Assembly: GCF_008831035.1 (NCBI RefSeq)
Contig: NZ_WAJR01000001.1
Coordinates: 1-64,000 of the forward strand
Reading direction: 5' to 3'
DNA length: 64,000 bases
Source: Ellagibacter isourolithinifaciens
GTDB lineage: Bacteria; Actinomycetota; Coriobacteriia; Coriobacteriales; Eggerthellaceae
Position numbers and translations under genes: made by a program. Numbering within the stretch: the stretch's first letter is position 1; each line of letters starts with the position of its first letter. Shown one piece after another: positions 1 to 9,085 of this stretch. The notes beneath the pieces are model-generated. The model had not been told where the DNA came from. It saw only the letters and a program-made list of their open reading frames with translations, and did not search any database.

Positions 1-228
<228 letters not shown>

Positions 229-345
229 CCGATTTTAGTGCGGGTATCGGAATCGAGGCATGGAGCGCGCATGCAGCCGCCAGGGTCGCCGCGGGCGACC
301 TGGAAGAGGCACCTGAACATAGAGCCTCGCGGGGGGAGCGCCCCC
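229..345 (+). other. 23S-5S internal spacer
   Basis: This is the 117-base spacer between the 23S and 5S genes. It contains GC-rich self-complementary stretches around 290-305 (GGTCGCC and GGCGACC) that are probably RNase III-type processing stems. The G/C-rich segment 331-346 may pair with sequence 3' of the 5S gene. No tRNA is seen in the spacer. Confidence 0.6.
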
Positions 346-465
346 CATGAGCGGAACCGTAGAGAGGGGGATCACCCGATCCCATTCCGAACTCGGAAGT
401 TAAGCCCCTCCTCGCCGAAAGTACTGCGGAGGAAGTCCGTGGGAGGATAGGGCGTTCCGCTCATG
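346..465 (+). rRNA. rrf: 5S ribosomal RNA
   Basis: The ends pair through CATGAGCGGAAC (346-357) and GTTCCGCTCATG (454-465), forming helix I. Between them lies the universally conserved 5S core, including CCGAACTCGGAAGTTAAGC. The length of about 120 nt is normal. The gene lies just downstream of the 23S end and completes the rrn operon seen here. Confidence 0.95.
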
Positions 466-488
466 GGCGGCGCTTTTTCTTTTGCGCA

Positions 489-537
489 GGGGGGCCGCGG
501 CCCCGGGCAACCCCGGGCCGCGGCCCCCCTTCTTCTT
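489..537 (+). terminator. rrn operon terminator
   Basis: A 15-bp perfect GC stem (489-503 with 515-529) continues through one mismatch and three more pairs to a 3-nt loop, and is followed by TTCTTCTT. This is a strong intrinsic terminator for the rRNA operon. A first T-run after a short stem at 467-482 may act with it. Confidence 0.85.
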
Positions 538-790
538 GCGCTCGAGTGGGAAGTCAGCTCTTTCATTTATGCTTTGTGGTACGGCCCTTTTCCTGCGCCC
601 GGGAGGGTGGCAGTTCCTTGTCGTGGGCTCCTTCTAGATGCTGGTCTCTTCTTACCGCTAGCAATTCGCTTTCTTATTCTCTGTTACCTTCTGGTTTTAA
701 TCTCCTTTTGCGGATTTACCCGCTCTTCTTCTGTTCAATGAATTTGAAGAAGGGTATTCTTGAAACCTATTCTCAGCGAAAGGAATTCTC
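538..790 (+). other. Intergenic region before the carbamoyltransferase gene
   Basis: This is a T-rich stretch without a convincing gene. A 7-bp inverted repeat (CTTCTTC near 725, GAAGAAG near 746) lies just upstream of the ribosome binding site. A weak promoter-like pair, TTGAAG at 744-749 and TATTCT at 768-773, is possible but would leave a very short leader. No ARG box or riboswitch could be recognised. Confidence 0.4.
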
Positions 791-1786
791 ATGCCGATTA
801 GTTTGAGCGGTCGTAACTATCTGAAGCTTCTCGATTTCACTCCTGACGAGATTCGCTACCTTATTTCGCTTGCTAGACAGTTCAAGTCTTTGAAGTTGGC
901 TGGCACGCCGCATCGTTATCTCGAAGGCAAGAATATCGTGCTCTTGTTCGAGAAGACTTCGACGCGAACTCGTTGCTCTTTCGAAGTCGCCGGTCATGAC
1001 CTTGGGCTAGGCGTAACCTATCTCGATCCTGGTAGCTCTCAGATGGGGAAGAAGGAATCGATTGAAGACACTGCACGCGTGCTTGGCCGCATGTTCGACG
1101 GCATCGAGTACCGCGGATACGGCCAGGAAATCGTCGAGAACCTCGCTGCTCATGCGGGCGTCCCTGTCTGGAACGGCTTGACTAACGAGTTCCATCCAAC
1201 GCAAATGATCGCCGATATGCTCACGCTCGAGGAAAACTTTCCCGAGGGAATCAAGGGCAAGAAGCTTGTGTTCATGGGCGATGCTGAGAACAACGTTGCT
1301 AATTCCCTTATGGTCGTCTGTGCGAAGCTTGGGCTTCACTTTGTTGCCTGTGGCCCCAAGGAGCGCATGCCTAAGGCGGATCTTGTGGCTACTTGCAGGG
1401 AGCTCGCGCGCGAGTCTGGCGGTTCAGTGACGCTTACCTCAAGTGTTGAGGAGGCATGCACGGGCGCCGACGTCGTTTACACCGACATTTGGGTTTCCAT
1501 GGGCGAGCCTGCGGAACTGTGGGAAGAACGAATTAAGCTTCTTTCCCCATACCAGGTCAACAGCCGCGTGATCGACCTTATGGCTCCAACGGGCATTTTC
1601 ATGCACTGCCTTCCCGCGTTCCATGACACTGAGACGACCATCGGGGCCGAGATTGCCGAGCGATTCGGCATCACCGAGATGGAAGTGACCGATGAGGTCT
1701 TCCGCGGCTCGCGCTCCCGAGTGTTCGACGAAGCTGAGAACCGGATGCATTCTATCAAGGCGATTATCTATGCAACCTTGAAGTAG
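791..1786 (+). CDS. Ornithine carbamoyltransferase
   Basis: The 331-residue protein has the full OTCase signature set: the carbamoyl-phosphate loop STRTR near residue 56, HPTQ near residue 136, and the ornithine/catalytic motif HCLPAFHD near residue 275. It interconverts ornithine plus carbamoyl phosphate with citrulline. The family covers both biosynthetic ArgF and catabolic ArcB of the arginine deiminase pathway, and sequence alone does not separate them. The gene stands alone between an rRNA operon and argS with no arg or arc partner in view. The ribosome binding site AAAGGAA lies 7 bases before the ATG. A terminator follows at 1817. Confidence 0.93.
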   Translation: MPISLSGRNYLKLLDFTPDEIRYLISLARQFKSLKLAGTPHRYLEGKNIVLLFEKTSTRTRCSFEVAGHDLGLGVTYLDPGSSQMGKKESIEDTARVLGRMFDGIEYRGYGQEIVENLAAHAGVPVWNGLTNEFHPTQMIADMLTLEENFPEGIKGKKLVFMGDAENNVANSLMVVCAKLGLHFVACGPKERMPKADLVATCRELARESGGSVTLTSSVEEACTGADVVYTDIWVSMGEPAELWEERIKLLSPYQVNSRVIDLMAPTGIFMHCLPAFHDTETTIGAEIAERFGITEMEVTDEVFRGSRSRVFDEAENRMHSIKAIIYATLK

Positions 1787-1816
1787 CTCCGTTTTCTCGA
1801 CGGCTGATGTTATCAT

Positions 1817-1850
1817 GAGGGACTGTGAAATTCGCAGCCCCTCGTTTTTT
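1817..1850 (+). terminator. Intrinsic terminator after the carbamoyltransferase gene
   Basis: The arms GAGGGACTG (1817-1825) and CAGCCCCTC (1835-1843) pair with one mismatch and are followed by G and six Ts. It separates the OTCase gene from argS. Because it lies only 35 bases before the argS start, it could also act as an attenuator if argS is transcribed from further upstream. Confidence 0.7.
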
Positions 1851-1884
1851 CGAGCGGCATAAAGACTGATTGAAAGATAGTGCA

Positions 1885-3612
1885 ATGACTTTACGTGAGC
1901 AAGTTGAAGAAGTTGTCGATGCGGCTTTGAGCGCCGCTGTGGCAGATGAGTCGCTTCCCTTGGAGGAGGTCCCCGCAGCAGCGCTCGAGCGTCCGCGTGA
2001 TGCGGCTAATGGTGATTGGGCGTCGACGGTCGCCCTTCGCGCAGCCAAAGCGGCGCACATGAAGCCTCGCGATGTGGCGGAAGTGGTCGTGTCTCATTTG
2101 CCGAAGAACGATCTTATCGCCTCGACCGAGATCGCAGGCCCTGGGTTCGTTAACATTCGTCTTACGAACGCTGCGCTTGCGAGCGTTATCGCCGAGGCGC
2201 GTCACGAGGGCATGGATTTCGGACGTGGTGAGACTCCTGCGAATGCGGGGCGCATCAATCTTGAGTATGTCTCTGCAAATCCGACGGGCCCCATGCATGT
2301 CGGCCATGGGCGCTGGGCGGCGCTCGGCGACTCGATGGCGCGCGTCTTGCGCCATGCGGGCTTTGACGTGTCCGAGGAGTTCTACATCAACGACCATGGC
2401 ACGCAGATGGATAATTTCGGTCGCTCGGTGTCGGTGCGCTACGAGCAGCTTTGCGGCCGCGATGTCCCGATGCCCGAGAATTGCTACGGTGGAGCTTATG
2501 TAATCGACATCGCGCGCGAGATTCTCGATGCCGATGGCGAGAAGTGGCTCGATGTTCCCGAGGAAGAGCGCGTCGTGGCATTCCGCGAGCGCTCGTATGT
2601 CGAGATGCTCGAGCATAACAAGGCTGTGCTCTCCGGTTTCGGTACAACGTTCGATACCTGGTTCTCCGAGCGCACGCTCTACGTTCCCGACGAGGACGGG
2701 AAGTCCGCTGTCGATCGCGCACTCGAAGCAATGGACGCGAAGGGCTATGTCTTTCAGAAAGATGGGGCGACTTGGTTTAAATCGACCGCTTTCGGTGACG
2801 AGAAGGATCGCGTCCTCATTAAGGAGAACGGCGAGTTCACGTACTTCCTCTCCGACGTGGCGTACCACTACAACAAGATCCAGAGGGGCTTTACCCACCT
2901 GATCGACATTTGGGGAGCAGATCACCACGGATACGTGAAGCGTTGCCAGGCAATGCTCGCCGCATGGGGTTACGAGGGCGCGCTTGAAGTGGTTCTCGGC
3001 CAGCTCGTGAATCTCTTCCGTGACGGTAGCGCGGTTCGCATGTCAAAGCGCACGGGCGAGATGGTCACATTCGAGGAGCTTATCGAGGAAGTGGGCGTCG
3101 ACGCGACGCGCTATCTCATGCTTTCGCGCTCCTCCGACCAGCCGATCGACTTCGATATCGAGGTTGCTAAGAAGAAAGATGCCACTAACCCGGTGTATTA
3201 CGTGCAGTACGCCCACGCGCGCATCTGCTCGATCTTGCGCAAGGCTGCCTGCGAAGGCGATCTTGCAGCAGCGGAAGCGGGCGATATCACGTTTAACGAG
3301 CTTGCCGAGCGCACGGTCGGCGCCGACGTGGACCTCTCGCCTTTGTGCGAGGAATCGGAGCTTGCCCTCATGCGTAAGATGGGAGATTTCGCTGACATGG
3401 TTGCCCAGGCGGCAGCTGATCGCGCGCCGTTTCGCCTGACGCATTACGCGCAGGATCTCGCAGCGCTGTTCCACCAGTTCTATACGAACTGCCATGTGCT
3501 CGCCGACGACGAAGCGACTCGCCGTGCCCGCTTGGCGCTCTGCGATGCCTCGCGCATCGTGCTCGCCCTAACACTGAGTCTTCTGGGGGTTAGCGCACCT
3601 GAAAAGATGTAG
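1885..3612 (+). CDS. argS: Arginyl-tRNA synthetase
   Basis: This is a class I aminoacyl-tRNA synthetase that charges tRNA-Arg. The N-terminal Add-1 domain (about residues 1-115) is followed by the ANPTGPMHVGHGR form of the HIGH motif near residue 140, the RMSKR form of KMSKS near residue 390, and a helical DALR-type anticodon-binding C-terminus. The length of 575 residues is normal. An in-frame ATG at 1870 would add five residues; the ATG at 1885 is preferred because GAAAGA sits about 8 bases upstream and the protein then begins MTLREQV as family members do. Confidence 0.95.
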   Translation: MTLREQVEEVVDAALSAAVADESLPLEEVPAAALERPRDAANGDWASTVALRAAKAAHMKPRDVAEVVVSHLPKNDLIASTEIAGPGFVNIRLTNAALASVIAEARHEGMDFGRGETPANAGRINLEYVSANPTGPMHVGHGRWAALGDSMARVLRHAGFDVSEEFYINDHGTQMDNFGRSVSVRYEQLCGRDVPMPENCYGGAYVIDIAREILDADGEKWLDVPEEERVVAFRERSYVEMLEHNKAVLSGFGTTFDTWFSERTLYVPDEDGKSAVDRALEAMDAKGYVFQKDGATWFKSTAFGDEKDRVLIKENGEFTYFLSDVAYHYNKIQRGFTHLIDIWGADHHGYVKRCQAMLAAWGYEGALEVVLGQLVNLFRDGSAVRMSKRTGEMVTFEELIEEVGVDATRYLMLSRSSDQPIDFDIEVAKKKDATNPVYYVQYAHARICSILRKAACEGDLAAAEAGDITFNELAERTVGADVDLSPLCEESELALMRKMGDFADMVAQAAADRAPFRLTHYAQDLAALFHQFYTNCHVLADDEATRRARLALCDASRIVLALTLSLLGVSAPEKM

Positions 3613-3651
3613 TGCATATGTAAGTTTCCTATTTGAGGAGGTCATTGCTAG

Positions 3652-5715
3652 GTGGAGACCCTTACGCTCGTCATGCTGATTTTTGCGGCGATTCTCGCAT
3701 CCTCGATCATCGACCAGGTGGTGCCGAGGGTGTCATCGCCGCTCATACAGATTGGCCTGGGTCTTCTCATCGCATTGTTCGCCTCCTCTCAAATTCGAGT
3801 TACACTCGACCCGGAACTGTTCCTTGTGCTATTCATTGCGCCGCTGCTCTACGAAGAGGCGAAGTCCGCCGACAAGGCGGCGCTTTGGCACCATAAGCGT
3901 CCTGTGCTTTCTCTTGCGATCGGCCTGGTCGTTGCAACGACACTCGCGATTGGGTTTGCTGTGCATGCGGTCATCCCGTCAATCGGGCTTGCTGCTGCAT
4001 TTGCCCTTGGTGCCGCGCTCGGTCCGACCGATGCCGTTGCCGTCACCTCACTTTCGAAGCAGGTCAACATCCCTGACAGGCAGGGGAGCATTCTCAAAGG
4101 CGAGCTTCTCTTAAACGACGCGAGCGGCATCGTGTCGTTCCAGTTCGCCATTGCCGCCGCGGTGACGGGGTCGTTCTCCCTTCTCAATGCGACGGGGAAT
4201 TTCTTCGTTGAGTTTCTTGGCGGTATCGCGGTCGGTGCGCTTCTCGCCTATATCGGCAAGTTCCTCGTCAATAAGGCGCGCTCTCTTGGCGTTGAGAACA
4301 CGACGTTCCATGTGCTCTTCGAAATCCTCATTCCGCTTCTGGTGTATTCGATTGCCGATGCCGTTCACGTGAGCGGCATTATCGCCGTTGTCGTTGCGGG
4401 CCTCATCAACGTGATCTCCCCGCATGCGATCGGACCTTCCATCTCGCGCATGAACATCGTGTCTTCGAGTGTGTGGCGTGTGCTCACCTTCGCCTTGAAC
4501 GGCTTTGTGTTCGTGCTTCTGGGCACACAGTTGCCGCAGGCCATGGTTCATACGTGGGATGATGTCACCTTCAGCAACTTCACACTCATCGGTTATGTTG
4601 TCGCGCTTACGTTGCTTCTCTATGTTGTTCGATTCGCGTGGGTCTGCGCGAGCGACTGGCTCTACACGCGCCGACGCAGTAAGAAGCATAGTGAGAAGTT
4701 CAAGCTCGACCTTCGCAAGAGCCTCATCACGACCCTTGCGGGCGCTAAGGGAACCATCACGCTTTCGATCCTGTTCACCATCCCGTATTTCATGGATGGC
4801 GCTCGGTTCCCGCAGCGTGATCTGATCATCTTCCTTGGGTGCGGCGTTATCGTATGCACCTTGCTTGTGGCGACGTTCATTGTGCCCCTCATCGCGCCGA
4901 AGAAAGTGAGCGAAAGCGAGGAAGCGGCCCGCGAGCGCGAGGCGGAGTTGAAAATCGATATCCTCAGAAGCGTCGTCGAAGAGCTCACCGCACGGCAGAC
5001 GCCGGATACTCGCCGCGCGACGAGAAGCGTGGTCAGCTCTTACAACGATCGCATCGAGCGCATCAAAGAGCAGCATGGCTTCGACGAGGACGAGGATGAG
5101 GCCTATTCCGATTTGCGCATCCGCGCAATCGGATGGGAGCGGGAGTTTGTCAAGAAGCTCGCTGAACAAGACGATATCGACAGCGAGATTGCGCTTAAGT
5201 ACCTGAAGCGTTTGAAGCATATCGAGGAGCTAAGGAAACATAGCTCGGGACGTTGGTCCATCCAAAACATCTATCTTGTGTTGCGCACATTTTTGAGGCG
5301 CGCGAAGGGCGTTGTCTTGCGCTACGTTTCGCATATGTCGTCGTCCCCGATAACGGCTGCCGACCAGGCGGCAGAGATACGCAAGATTCAGCAGAAGGCA
5401 GGCGAGTGCGTGATTGGACGTCTGAAGGACATGCTCGCCGATTCCGACTGCAACGTCCCGAGCGAGTATGTGAGCAAGCTTCTCATCGAATATCAGCGCA
5501 CAGTTGCCATGCTTGCCGCCGAGCTTGCAGCCCCTTCGGCGACGGTCATCATGCGTGCGTCCGACAAGGCGGAGGACGTGAAACGGCTTGGCTACCTGCT
5601 TGAGCTCGAGCAGATTCAGTCGCGCTACGAAGAAGGCGAGTTAACCCGTGGCGAGGCGAAACGGATGCGCGACAACACGAACCTTATGCTGATGGACGTG
5701 GAGGATAGCGTGTAG
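3652..5715 (+). CDS. CPA1-family cation/proton antiporter
   Basis: The 687-residue membrane protein starts at GTG behind a strong GAGGAGG site. Residues 1-415 hold about 12 hydrophobic segments typical of Na+/H+ exchangers of the NhaP/YjcE type, including a GAALGPTDAVA stretch near residue 120 and LLNDASGIVSF near 152, whose acidic residues match the family's ion-binding positions. Residues 420-687 form a long charged, mostly helical cytoplasmic tail, as in YjcE-type antiporters. It probably exports Na+ (or K+) in exchange for protons for pH and salt homeostasis. It faces the DUF364 gene convergently across an inverted-repeat element. Confidence 0.88.
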   Translation: METLTLVMLIFAAILASSIIDQVVPRVSSPLIQIGLGLLIALFASSQIRVTLDPELFLVLFIAPLLYEEAKSADKAALWHHKRPVLSLAIGLVVATTLAIGFAVHAVIPSIGLAAAFALGAALGPTDAVAVTSLSKQVNIPDRQGSILKGELLLNDASGIVSFQFAIAAAVTGSFSLLNATGNFFVEFLGGIAVGALLAYIGKFLVNKARSLGVENTTFHVLFEILIPLLVYSIADAVHVSGIIAVVVAGLINVISPHAIGPSISRMNIVSSSVWRVLTFALNGFVFVLLGTQLPQAMVHTWDDVTFSNFTLIGYVVALTLLLYVVRFAWVCASDWLYTRRRSKKHSEKFKLDLRKSLITTLAGAKGTITLSILFTIPYFMDGARFPQRDLIIFLGCGVIVCTLLVATFIVPLIAPKKVSESEEAAREREAELKIDILRSVVEELTARQTPDTRRATRSVVSSYNDRIERIKEQHGFDEDEDEAYSDLRIRAIGWEREFVKKLAEQDDIDSEIALKYLKRLKHIEELRKHSSGRWSIQNIYLVLRTFLRRAKGVVLRYVSHMSSSPITAADQAAEIRKIQQKAGECVIGRLKDMLADSDCNVPSEYVSKLLIEYQRTVAMLAAELAAPSATVIMRASDKAEDVKRLGYLLELEQIQSRYEEGELTRGEAKRMRDNTNLMLMDVEDSV

Positions 5716-5759
5716 GTCCCGTTTTCGCGGGCGGGGCGATTATTGGTTAGGACCCAAAC

Positions 5760-5920
5760 TGTACAAGAATGACGATAAGTTGTGGAGAACTCGTCAAATG
5801 AGCGGATTATCAGGGTTTCCGCCAAAAAATAATCCCCAAACTTAAGAAGATTGGGGATTATTCAACACTGAATTCGATGTATTTCGCAAAGCCTTCACAA
5901 CTTATCGTCGATTTCGTACA
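5760..5920. repeat. Inverted-repeat element copy 1 (about 161 bp)
   Basis: Arms at 5760-5787 and 5893-5920 are inverted copies. Each has an outer block TGTAC, a mismatched 6-nt centre (AAGAAT versus GAAATC) and an inner block GACGATAAGTTGTG. Inside lies a second perfect 12-bp inverted repeat, AATAATCCCCAA (5828-5839) and TTGGGGATTATT (5851-5862). The element occupies the space between two convergent genes. It resembles the elements at 20888 and 47589 in size, arm design and genomic setting. No flanking target duplication is visible. Confidence 0.75.
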
Positions 5921-5937
5921 CGACCAGCTGCTTGCCT

Positions 5938-6780
5938 TTATTGCGCGTTGATGGTGGTCATCTGAAGCGCTTTGCCGAACAGCTTGCCGGCAGCGTTCTT
6001 GCAGGCGAACTTCACGGCTTCCGGATCGGCCACGACGCTGCCCGAAAGCGATTCGACGCCCCACTCGAAAAGGTACGGCGTCATGATCGCGCTGGGACCC
6101 ACCATGCAGACGGTAGCGTCCTTGGCGAGGGTCAGAAGGCGCGGCGCGGTCTTGTTGATGAGCGTGACGCCGGTGATGAAGGCGTAATCCGCGGTCGGCA
6201 TAACGTATTCGCAGGCTGGATCGGGGGTATCCCACTCATCGCGGCAGGAACGCTCGAGCACGGTGAGCTTGGCGTATTCCGCGATGTTCTCGACGTGGGG
6301 GAAGTGCCCGACAACGACGACGTGGGCGTCGCCGCCCGCTTGCTCGATGCGAGGGCGATACGTCTCGAAGGCGTCTTTCGACGACGTGCCGCCGCGCTTT
6401 CCCTTGTCTTCTTCCTCCTCGGTGTCGTATGTCGCGCCCAGAGGGTCGAGCAGCTCGCGGCGAGCATACCAGGCGTTCAGGGCCGCGATGCCAAGTGTGG
6501 CCTCCTCGAAGCACCATGATTTCGACAGCTCGGCCACCTCGCGCAGCGACTTCCCGCGCAGATCGCCCTTGTACGTGCGCTTTCCGCCATTGCGTGCGGT
6601 AAAGGCGACGCCGCATCCGCAATCTGCCTCAACGTAAGACCAGTTGAGCCCGAGACAGTAATCGCGCACGAAGATGTCCTCGGGGATGCCCGCGATGAGG
6701 TGGTTGTAGAGCCGCCAAGGTGAGGCTGGGTCATCGGTGCCAGGAAAGACGATGGTCGAAGGTTCCGGCGTGTGCTCCAT
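5938..6780 (-). CDS. DUF364/DUF4213-type putative metal-chelation protein
   Basis: The 280-residue protein resembles the DUF4213/DUF364 family, whose structure suggests a role in heavy-metal or cofactor handling. Family-like features include the early GLNWSYVEA segment, AALNAWYAR near residue 100, VVVGHFPHVE near residue 155, ITGVTLINKT near residue 208 and VGPSAIMTPYLF near residue 233. The start at 6780 is chosen because AAAGGAG lies 7 bases upstream; an upstream in-frame ATG at 6816 has no such site. The C-terminal half normally has a Rossmann-like fold. The metal or substrate is not known. Confidence 0.75.
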   Translation of the reverse strand: MEHTPEPSTIVFPGTDDPASPWRLYNHLIAGIPEDIFVRDYCLGLNWSYVEADCGCGVAFTARNGGKRTYKGDLRGKSLREVAELSKSWCFEEATLGIAALNAWYARRELLDPLGATYDTEEEEDKGKRGGTSSKDAFETYRPRIEQAGGDAHVVVVGHFPHVENIAEYAKLTVLERSCRDEWDTPDPACEYVMPTADYAFITGVTLINKTAPRLLTLAKDATVCMVGPSAIMTPYLFEWGVESLSGSVVADPEAVKFACKNAAGKLFGKALQMTTINAQ

Positions 6781-6946
6781 AACAGAACTCCTTTGATTGC
6801 ATGCTGATATTTTCACCTGAATTCAGTATAAACCAGTTACTGCAATGGACAAGATGGGTCGATGCGAATCCGTGGCCTGCTGCCGTGTGCTGCTCTGCTA
6901 CAATTTCGTGACGTTCAAACGAATCGCATCGAAGGGACTTGATACC

Positions 6947-7405
6947 ATGCTCGTAGCTTCCATTGAAAACGCCGAAGCGCACGATTACCTGTCCGAACGC
7001 CTGAAGAAGGCCTATGCTTTCCTGCGCGAAAACGACCTTGGCGCACTTTCCTGTGGACGCCATGACATCGATGGGGAAGACGTGTTCGCAAACGTCATGG
7101 AGTACGACACTGTCTCCGCGGAGGCGAAGAAGCTCGAGGCCCACAAGCTCTACTACGACGTGCAGTGCGTTGCCTCCGGAATCGAACGTGTCGAGGTGGC
7201 GCCCCTCGAAGGGCTTGTTTGCGCGAAGGAATATGATGAAGCTGACGATTACGCGCTGTTCGAGTCTCCGATGCCGGCAACATCGGTTGTGCTTCATGCG
7301 GGCGAGATTGCGGTGCTCCCTCCTGAGGACGCGCACAAGCCGGGTTGCATCGCGGAGGACGCGCCTGTCCACGTGAAGAAGGTCGTCGTGAAGGTTCGCG
7401 CATAA
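6947..7405 (+). CDS. YhcH/YjgK/YiaL (EbgC-like) family protein
   Basis: The 152-residue protein matches the DUF386 family (EbgC, YhcH, YiaL), cupin-like proteins often linked to sugar and sialic-acid metabolism. Family landmarks are GRHDIDGEDVFANV, with its basic/acidic cluster near residue 27, EAHKLYYDVQCV near residue 53, and the C-terminal VLPPEDAHKPG motif near residue 122, whose His is a probable metal ligand. The start at 6947 has GAAGGGA 9 bases upstream; the longer reading from 6845 adds an unrelated cysteine-rich leader. It is transcribed divergently from the DUF364 gene. The substrate is unknown. Confidence 0.85.
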   Translation: MLVASIENAEAHDYLSERLKKAYAFLRENDLGALSCGRHDIDGEDVFANVMEYDTVSAEAKKLEAHKLYYDVQCVASGIERVEVAPLEGLVCAKEYDEADDYALFESPMPATSVVLHAGEIAVLPPEDAHKPGCIAEDAPVHVKKVVVKVRA

Positions 7406-7567
7406 CCTGCGGGCATGGTGTATCATGGGTGCATGAAGCAAGGCGCATATGCGCTGATGATATGGAAGTTTTGGCCACGGCCGCGCAGGCTGTGAAGGAA
7501 TGAATGAAGCGTCTCGGCGATTGAGCATAAAGCGTCGAGGCGCTTGAACGTGAGGTAACGTCGCCCC

Positions 7568-8032
7568 ATGAAACGTGAAGAGAAGACAATCGCGAAGAAT
7601 CGCCGTGCGTTCCATGATTACGAGGTCGTGGAGACGTTTGAGGCGGGGGTCGAGCTTTCGGGAACGGAAGTGCGGTCGCTGCGCGAGAACAACTGCCAGT
7701 TGACCGACTGTTTCGCACTTGTGCGCAACGGGGAAGTATGGATGCACAATGTGCACATCACGCCATTTTCCCACGGCAACATTAACAATCCCGACCCCGA
7801 TCGCAAGCGAAAGCTCCTGCTCCATAAAAAGCAGATCCGCTACCTTGCGGAGGCGACGCGCGAAAAGGGCATGGCGCTCGTTCCCCTGAAGATGTACTTC
7901 AAGGAAAACGGGCTGGTCAAGGTTGAGCTTGCGATTTGCCGCGGCAAGAAGCTCTACGACAAGCGCGCGAGCATGAAAGAGCGCGACACCAAACGGGAAA
8001 TCGATCGAGCACTGAAGGCGCGCTCTCGTTAG
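7568..8032 (+). CDS. smpB: SsrA-binding protein SmpB
   Basis: The 154-residue protein is a clear SmpB. It has the N-terminal NRRAFHDYEV stretch, the ELSGTEVRSLRENN segment near residue 30, HITPFSHGN near residue 58, and the basic C-terminal tail KERDTKREIDRAL that enters the mRNA channel. It binds tmRNA and delivers it to stalled ribosomes for trans-translation. Its RNA partner is encoded about 680 bases downstream on the same strand, separated only by one small acidic protein gene. Confidence 0.96.
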   Translation: MKREEKTIAKNRRAFHDYEVVETFEAGVELSGTEVRSLRENNCQLTDCFALVRNGEVWMHNVHITPFSHGNINNPDPDRKRKLLLHKKQIRYLAEATREKGMALVPLKMYFKENGLVKVELAICRGKKLYDKRASMKERDTKREIDRALKARSR

Positions 8033-8046
8033 AAAGGGTTACTGCC

Positions 8047-8577
8047 ATGAGCGAGAATCGGATCGAAACCGCAGCTGACGAGGCTGATTCGCCATCGGAG
8101 GAGACGCAGGAAGAAGTTTGTGAGGTGCTGTCCGAGGGGGCGGGGGAAGTCGTCGACTCCGAAGGCGTCGAGGAAGCCGAGGGCGAAGACGAGCTTGCTG
8201 ATTCGGAAAACGTGGTAGAAGAAGAGACCGAAGAGGCCGAAAAGTACGAAACCGTCGAGATTGAGTATTCCGAGGACGACATCGAGGCCTATATCGTCGA
8301 CGAGGACGACAACGAGATCGGGTTTATCCTGCTTGACGAGGATGGCAACGAGATCGAGTACTACTACGATGACGACGAGGAAGCCGCGAAGGGGGAATCC
8401 GATGAGGACAACCCCTATGATTTGGGCATCACCCGAGAAGGTGTTGCCGAGGCGACGAGCGACATGAACGACATCTATCGCGATGGCGTCGCGATTGCGG
8501 TCGACTTGAAAGACGCGCTCTCCGAAATCAAAGAGGCACTGGATTTCTCGGACATCCTCCCGACGAAGAAGAAATAA
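8047..8577 (+). CDS. Highly acidic hypothetical protein
   Basis: I do not recognise this 176-residue protein. Its first half is extremely rich in Glu and Asp and contains a double repeat, IVDEDDNEIGFI then LLDEDGNEIEYY near residues 83-106. A helical C-terminal segment, GITREGVAEATSDMNDIYRDG near residue 128, is less charged. It starts 14 bases after the smpB stop with GAAAGGG as its binding site, so it is probably cotranscribed with smpB. No membrane segment or signal is seen. The composition would suit a nucleic-acid mimic, a chaperone-like or ion-binding protein, but that is guesswork. Confidence 0.7.
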   Translation: MSENRIETAADEADSPSEETQEEVCEVLSEGAGEVVDSEGVEEAEGEDELADSENVVEEETEEAEKYETVEIEYSEDDIEAYIVDEDDNEIGFILLDEDGNEIEYYYDDDEEAAKGESDEDNPYDLGITREGVAEATSDMNDIYRDGVAIAVDLKDALSEIKEALDFSDILPTKKK

Positions 8578-8592
8578 CCTCTCCGTGTTGCC

Positions 8593-8620
8593 TTGACAGG
8601 TCAAGCTGCTCGGCTAAAAT
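8593..8620 (+). promoter_or_regulatory. Promoter of the tmRNA gene
   Basis: TTGACA (8593-8598), a 16-bp spacer and TAAAAT (8615-8620) form a near-consensus housekeeping promoter. Transcription would begin near 8627, giving an 80-nt 5' leader that is removed to produce mature tmRNA at 8708. Confidence 0.8.
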
Positions 8621-8707
8621 ATTTTTTCTGCAAGAGCACGTCTTGCGCACTTTGACAAGGTGGAACGCATGAGTTCCCGCCCGTCGGCGATTGGCTCCGA
8701 CGAATTC

Positions 8708-9077
8708 GGGGGCGACTGGTTTCGACATGGTATGTTTGAACTGAGGAGCAGGTCGTGGTCTCCTCGCCACGTAAAACAGGGGTAACGTCAAGTTAATTGG
8801 CAAGAAGAACTATCAGAGCGCTCCTGCGCTCGCCATGGCTGCTTAATCAGCACCTGGCACGTCAACCCCGAGTTGTCCCCGACTCGGGTGCGACGTCATT
8901 TTAGGGGACTGCATCAAAGCACGTAATCGGTATGGCTTTGGTAAAGATCGAACCGATCCGGGTCGGCAACGTTAGTTCGCGGACCGAGACGGCCTTGAAC
9001 CTGAACGCGAAATAAGCTTGTAGAGCCTCAGCGAGAATATAGTATGGACCGGAGTTCGATTCTCCGCGCCTCCACCA
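8708..9077 (+). ncRNA. ssrA: Transfer-messenger RNA
   Basis: The 5' end GGGGGCGACTGGTTTCGAC and 3' end CGCGCCTCC followed by A and encoded CCA pair as the tRNA-like acceptor stem (8708-8714 with 9067-9073). The T-arm GGAGTTCGATTCTCC is at 9051-9065. The tag reading frame probably starts at GGC 8799 and ends at TAA 8844-8846, giving (A)GKKNYQSAPALAMAA. The resume codon is inferred from the frame that reaches TAA with a hydrophobic Ala-rich end. The RNA rescues stalled ribosomes with SmpB and marks nascent chains for proteolysis. Confidence 0.95.
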
Positions 9078-9085
9078 CAACATGC

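Noticed and set aside
5760-5920. Insertion sequence or transposon with target-site duplication
   Set aside because: There is no transposase frame and no flanking direct repeat on any of the three copies.
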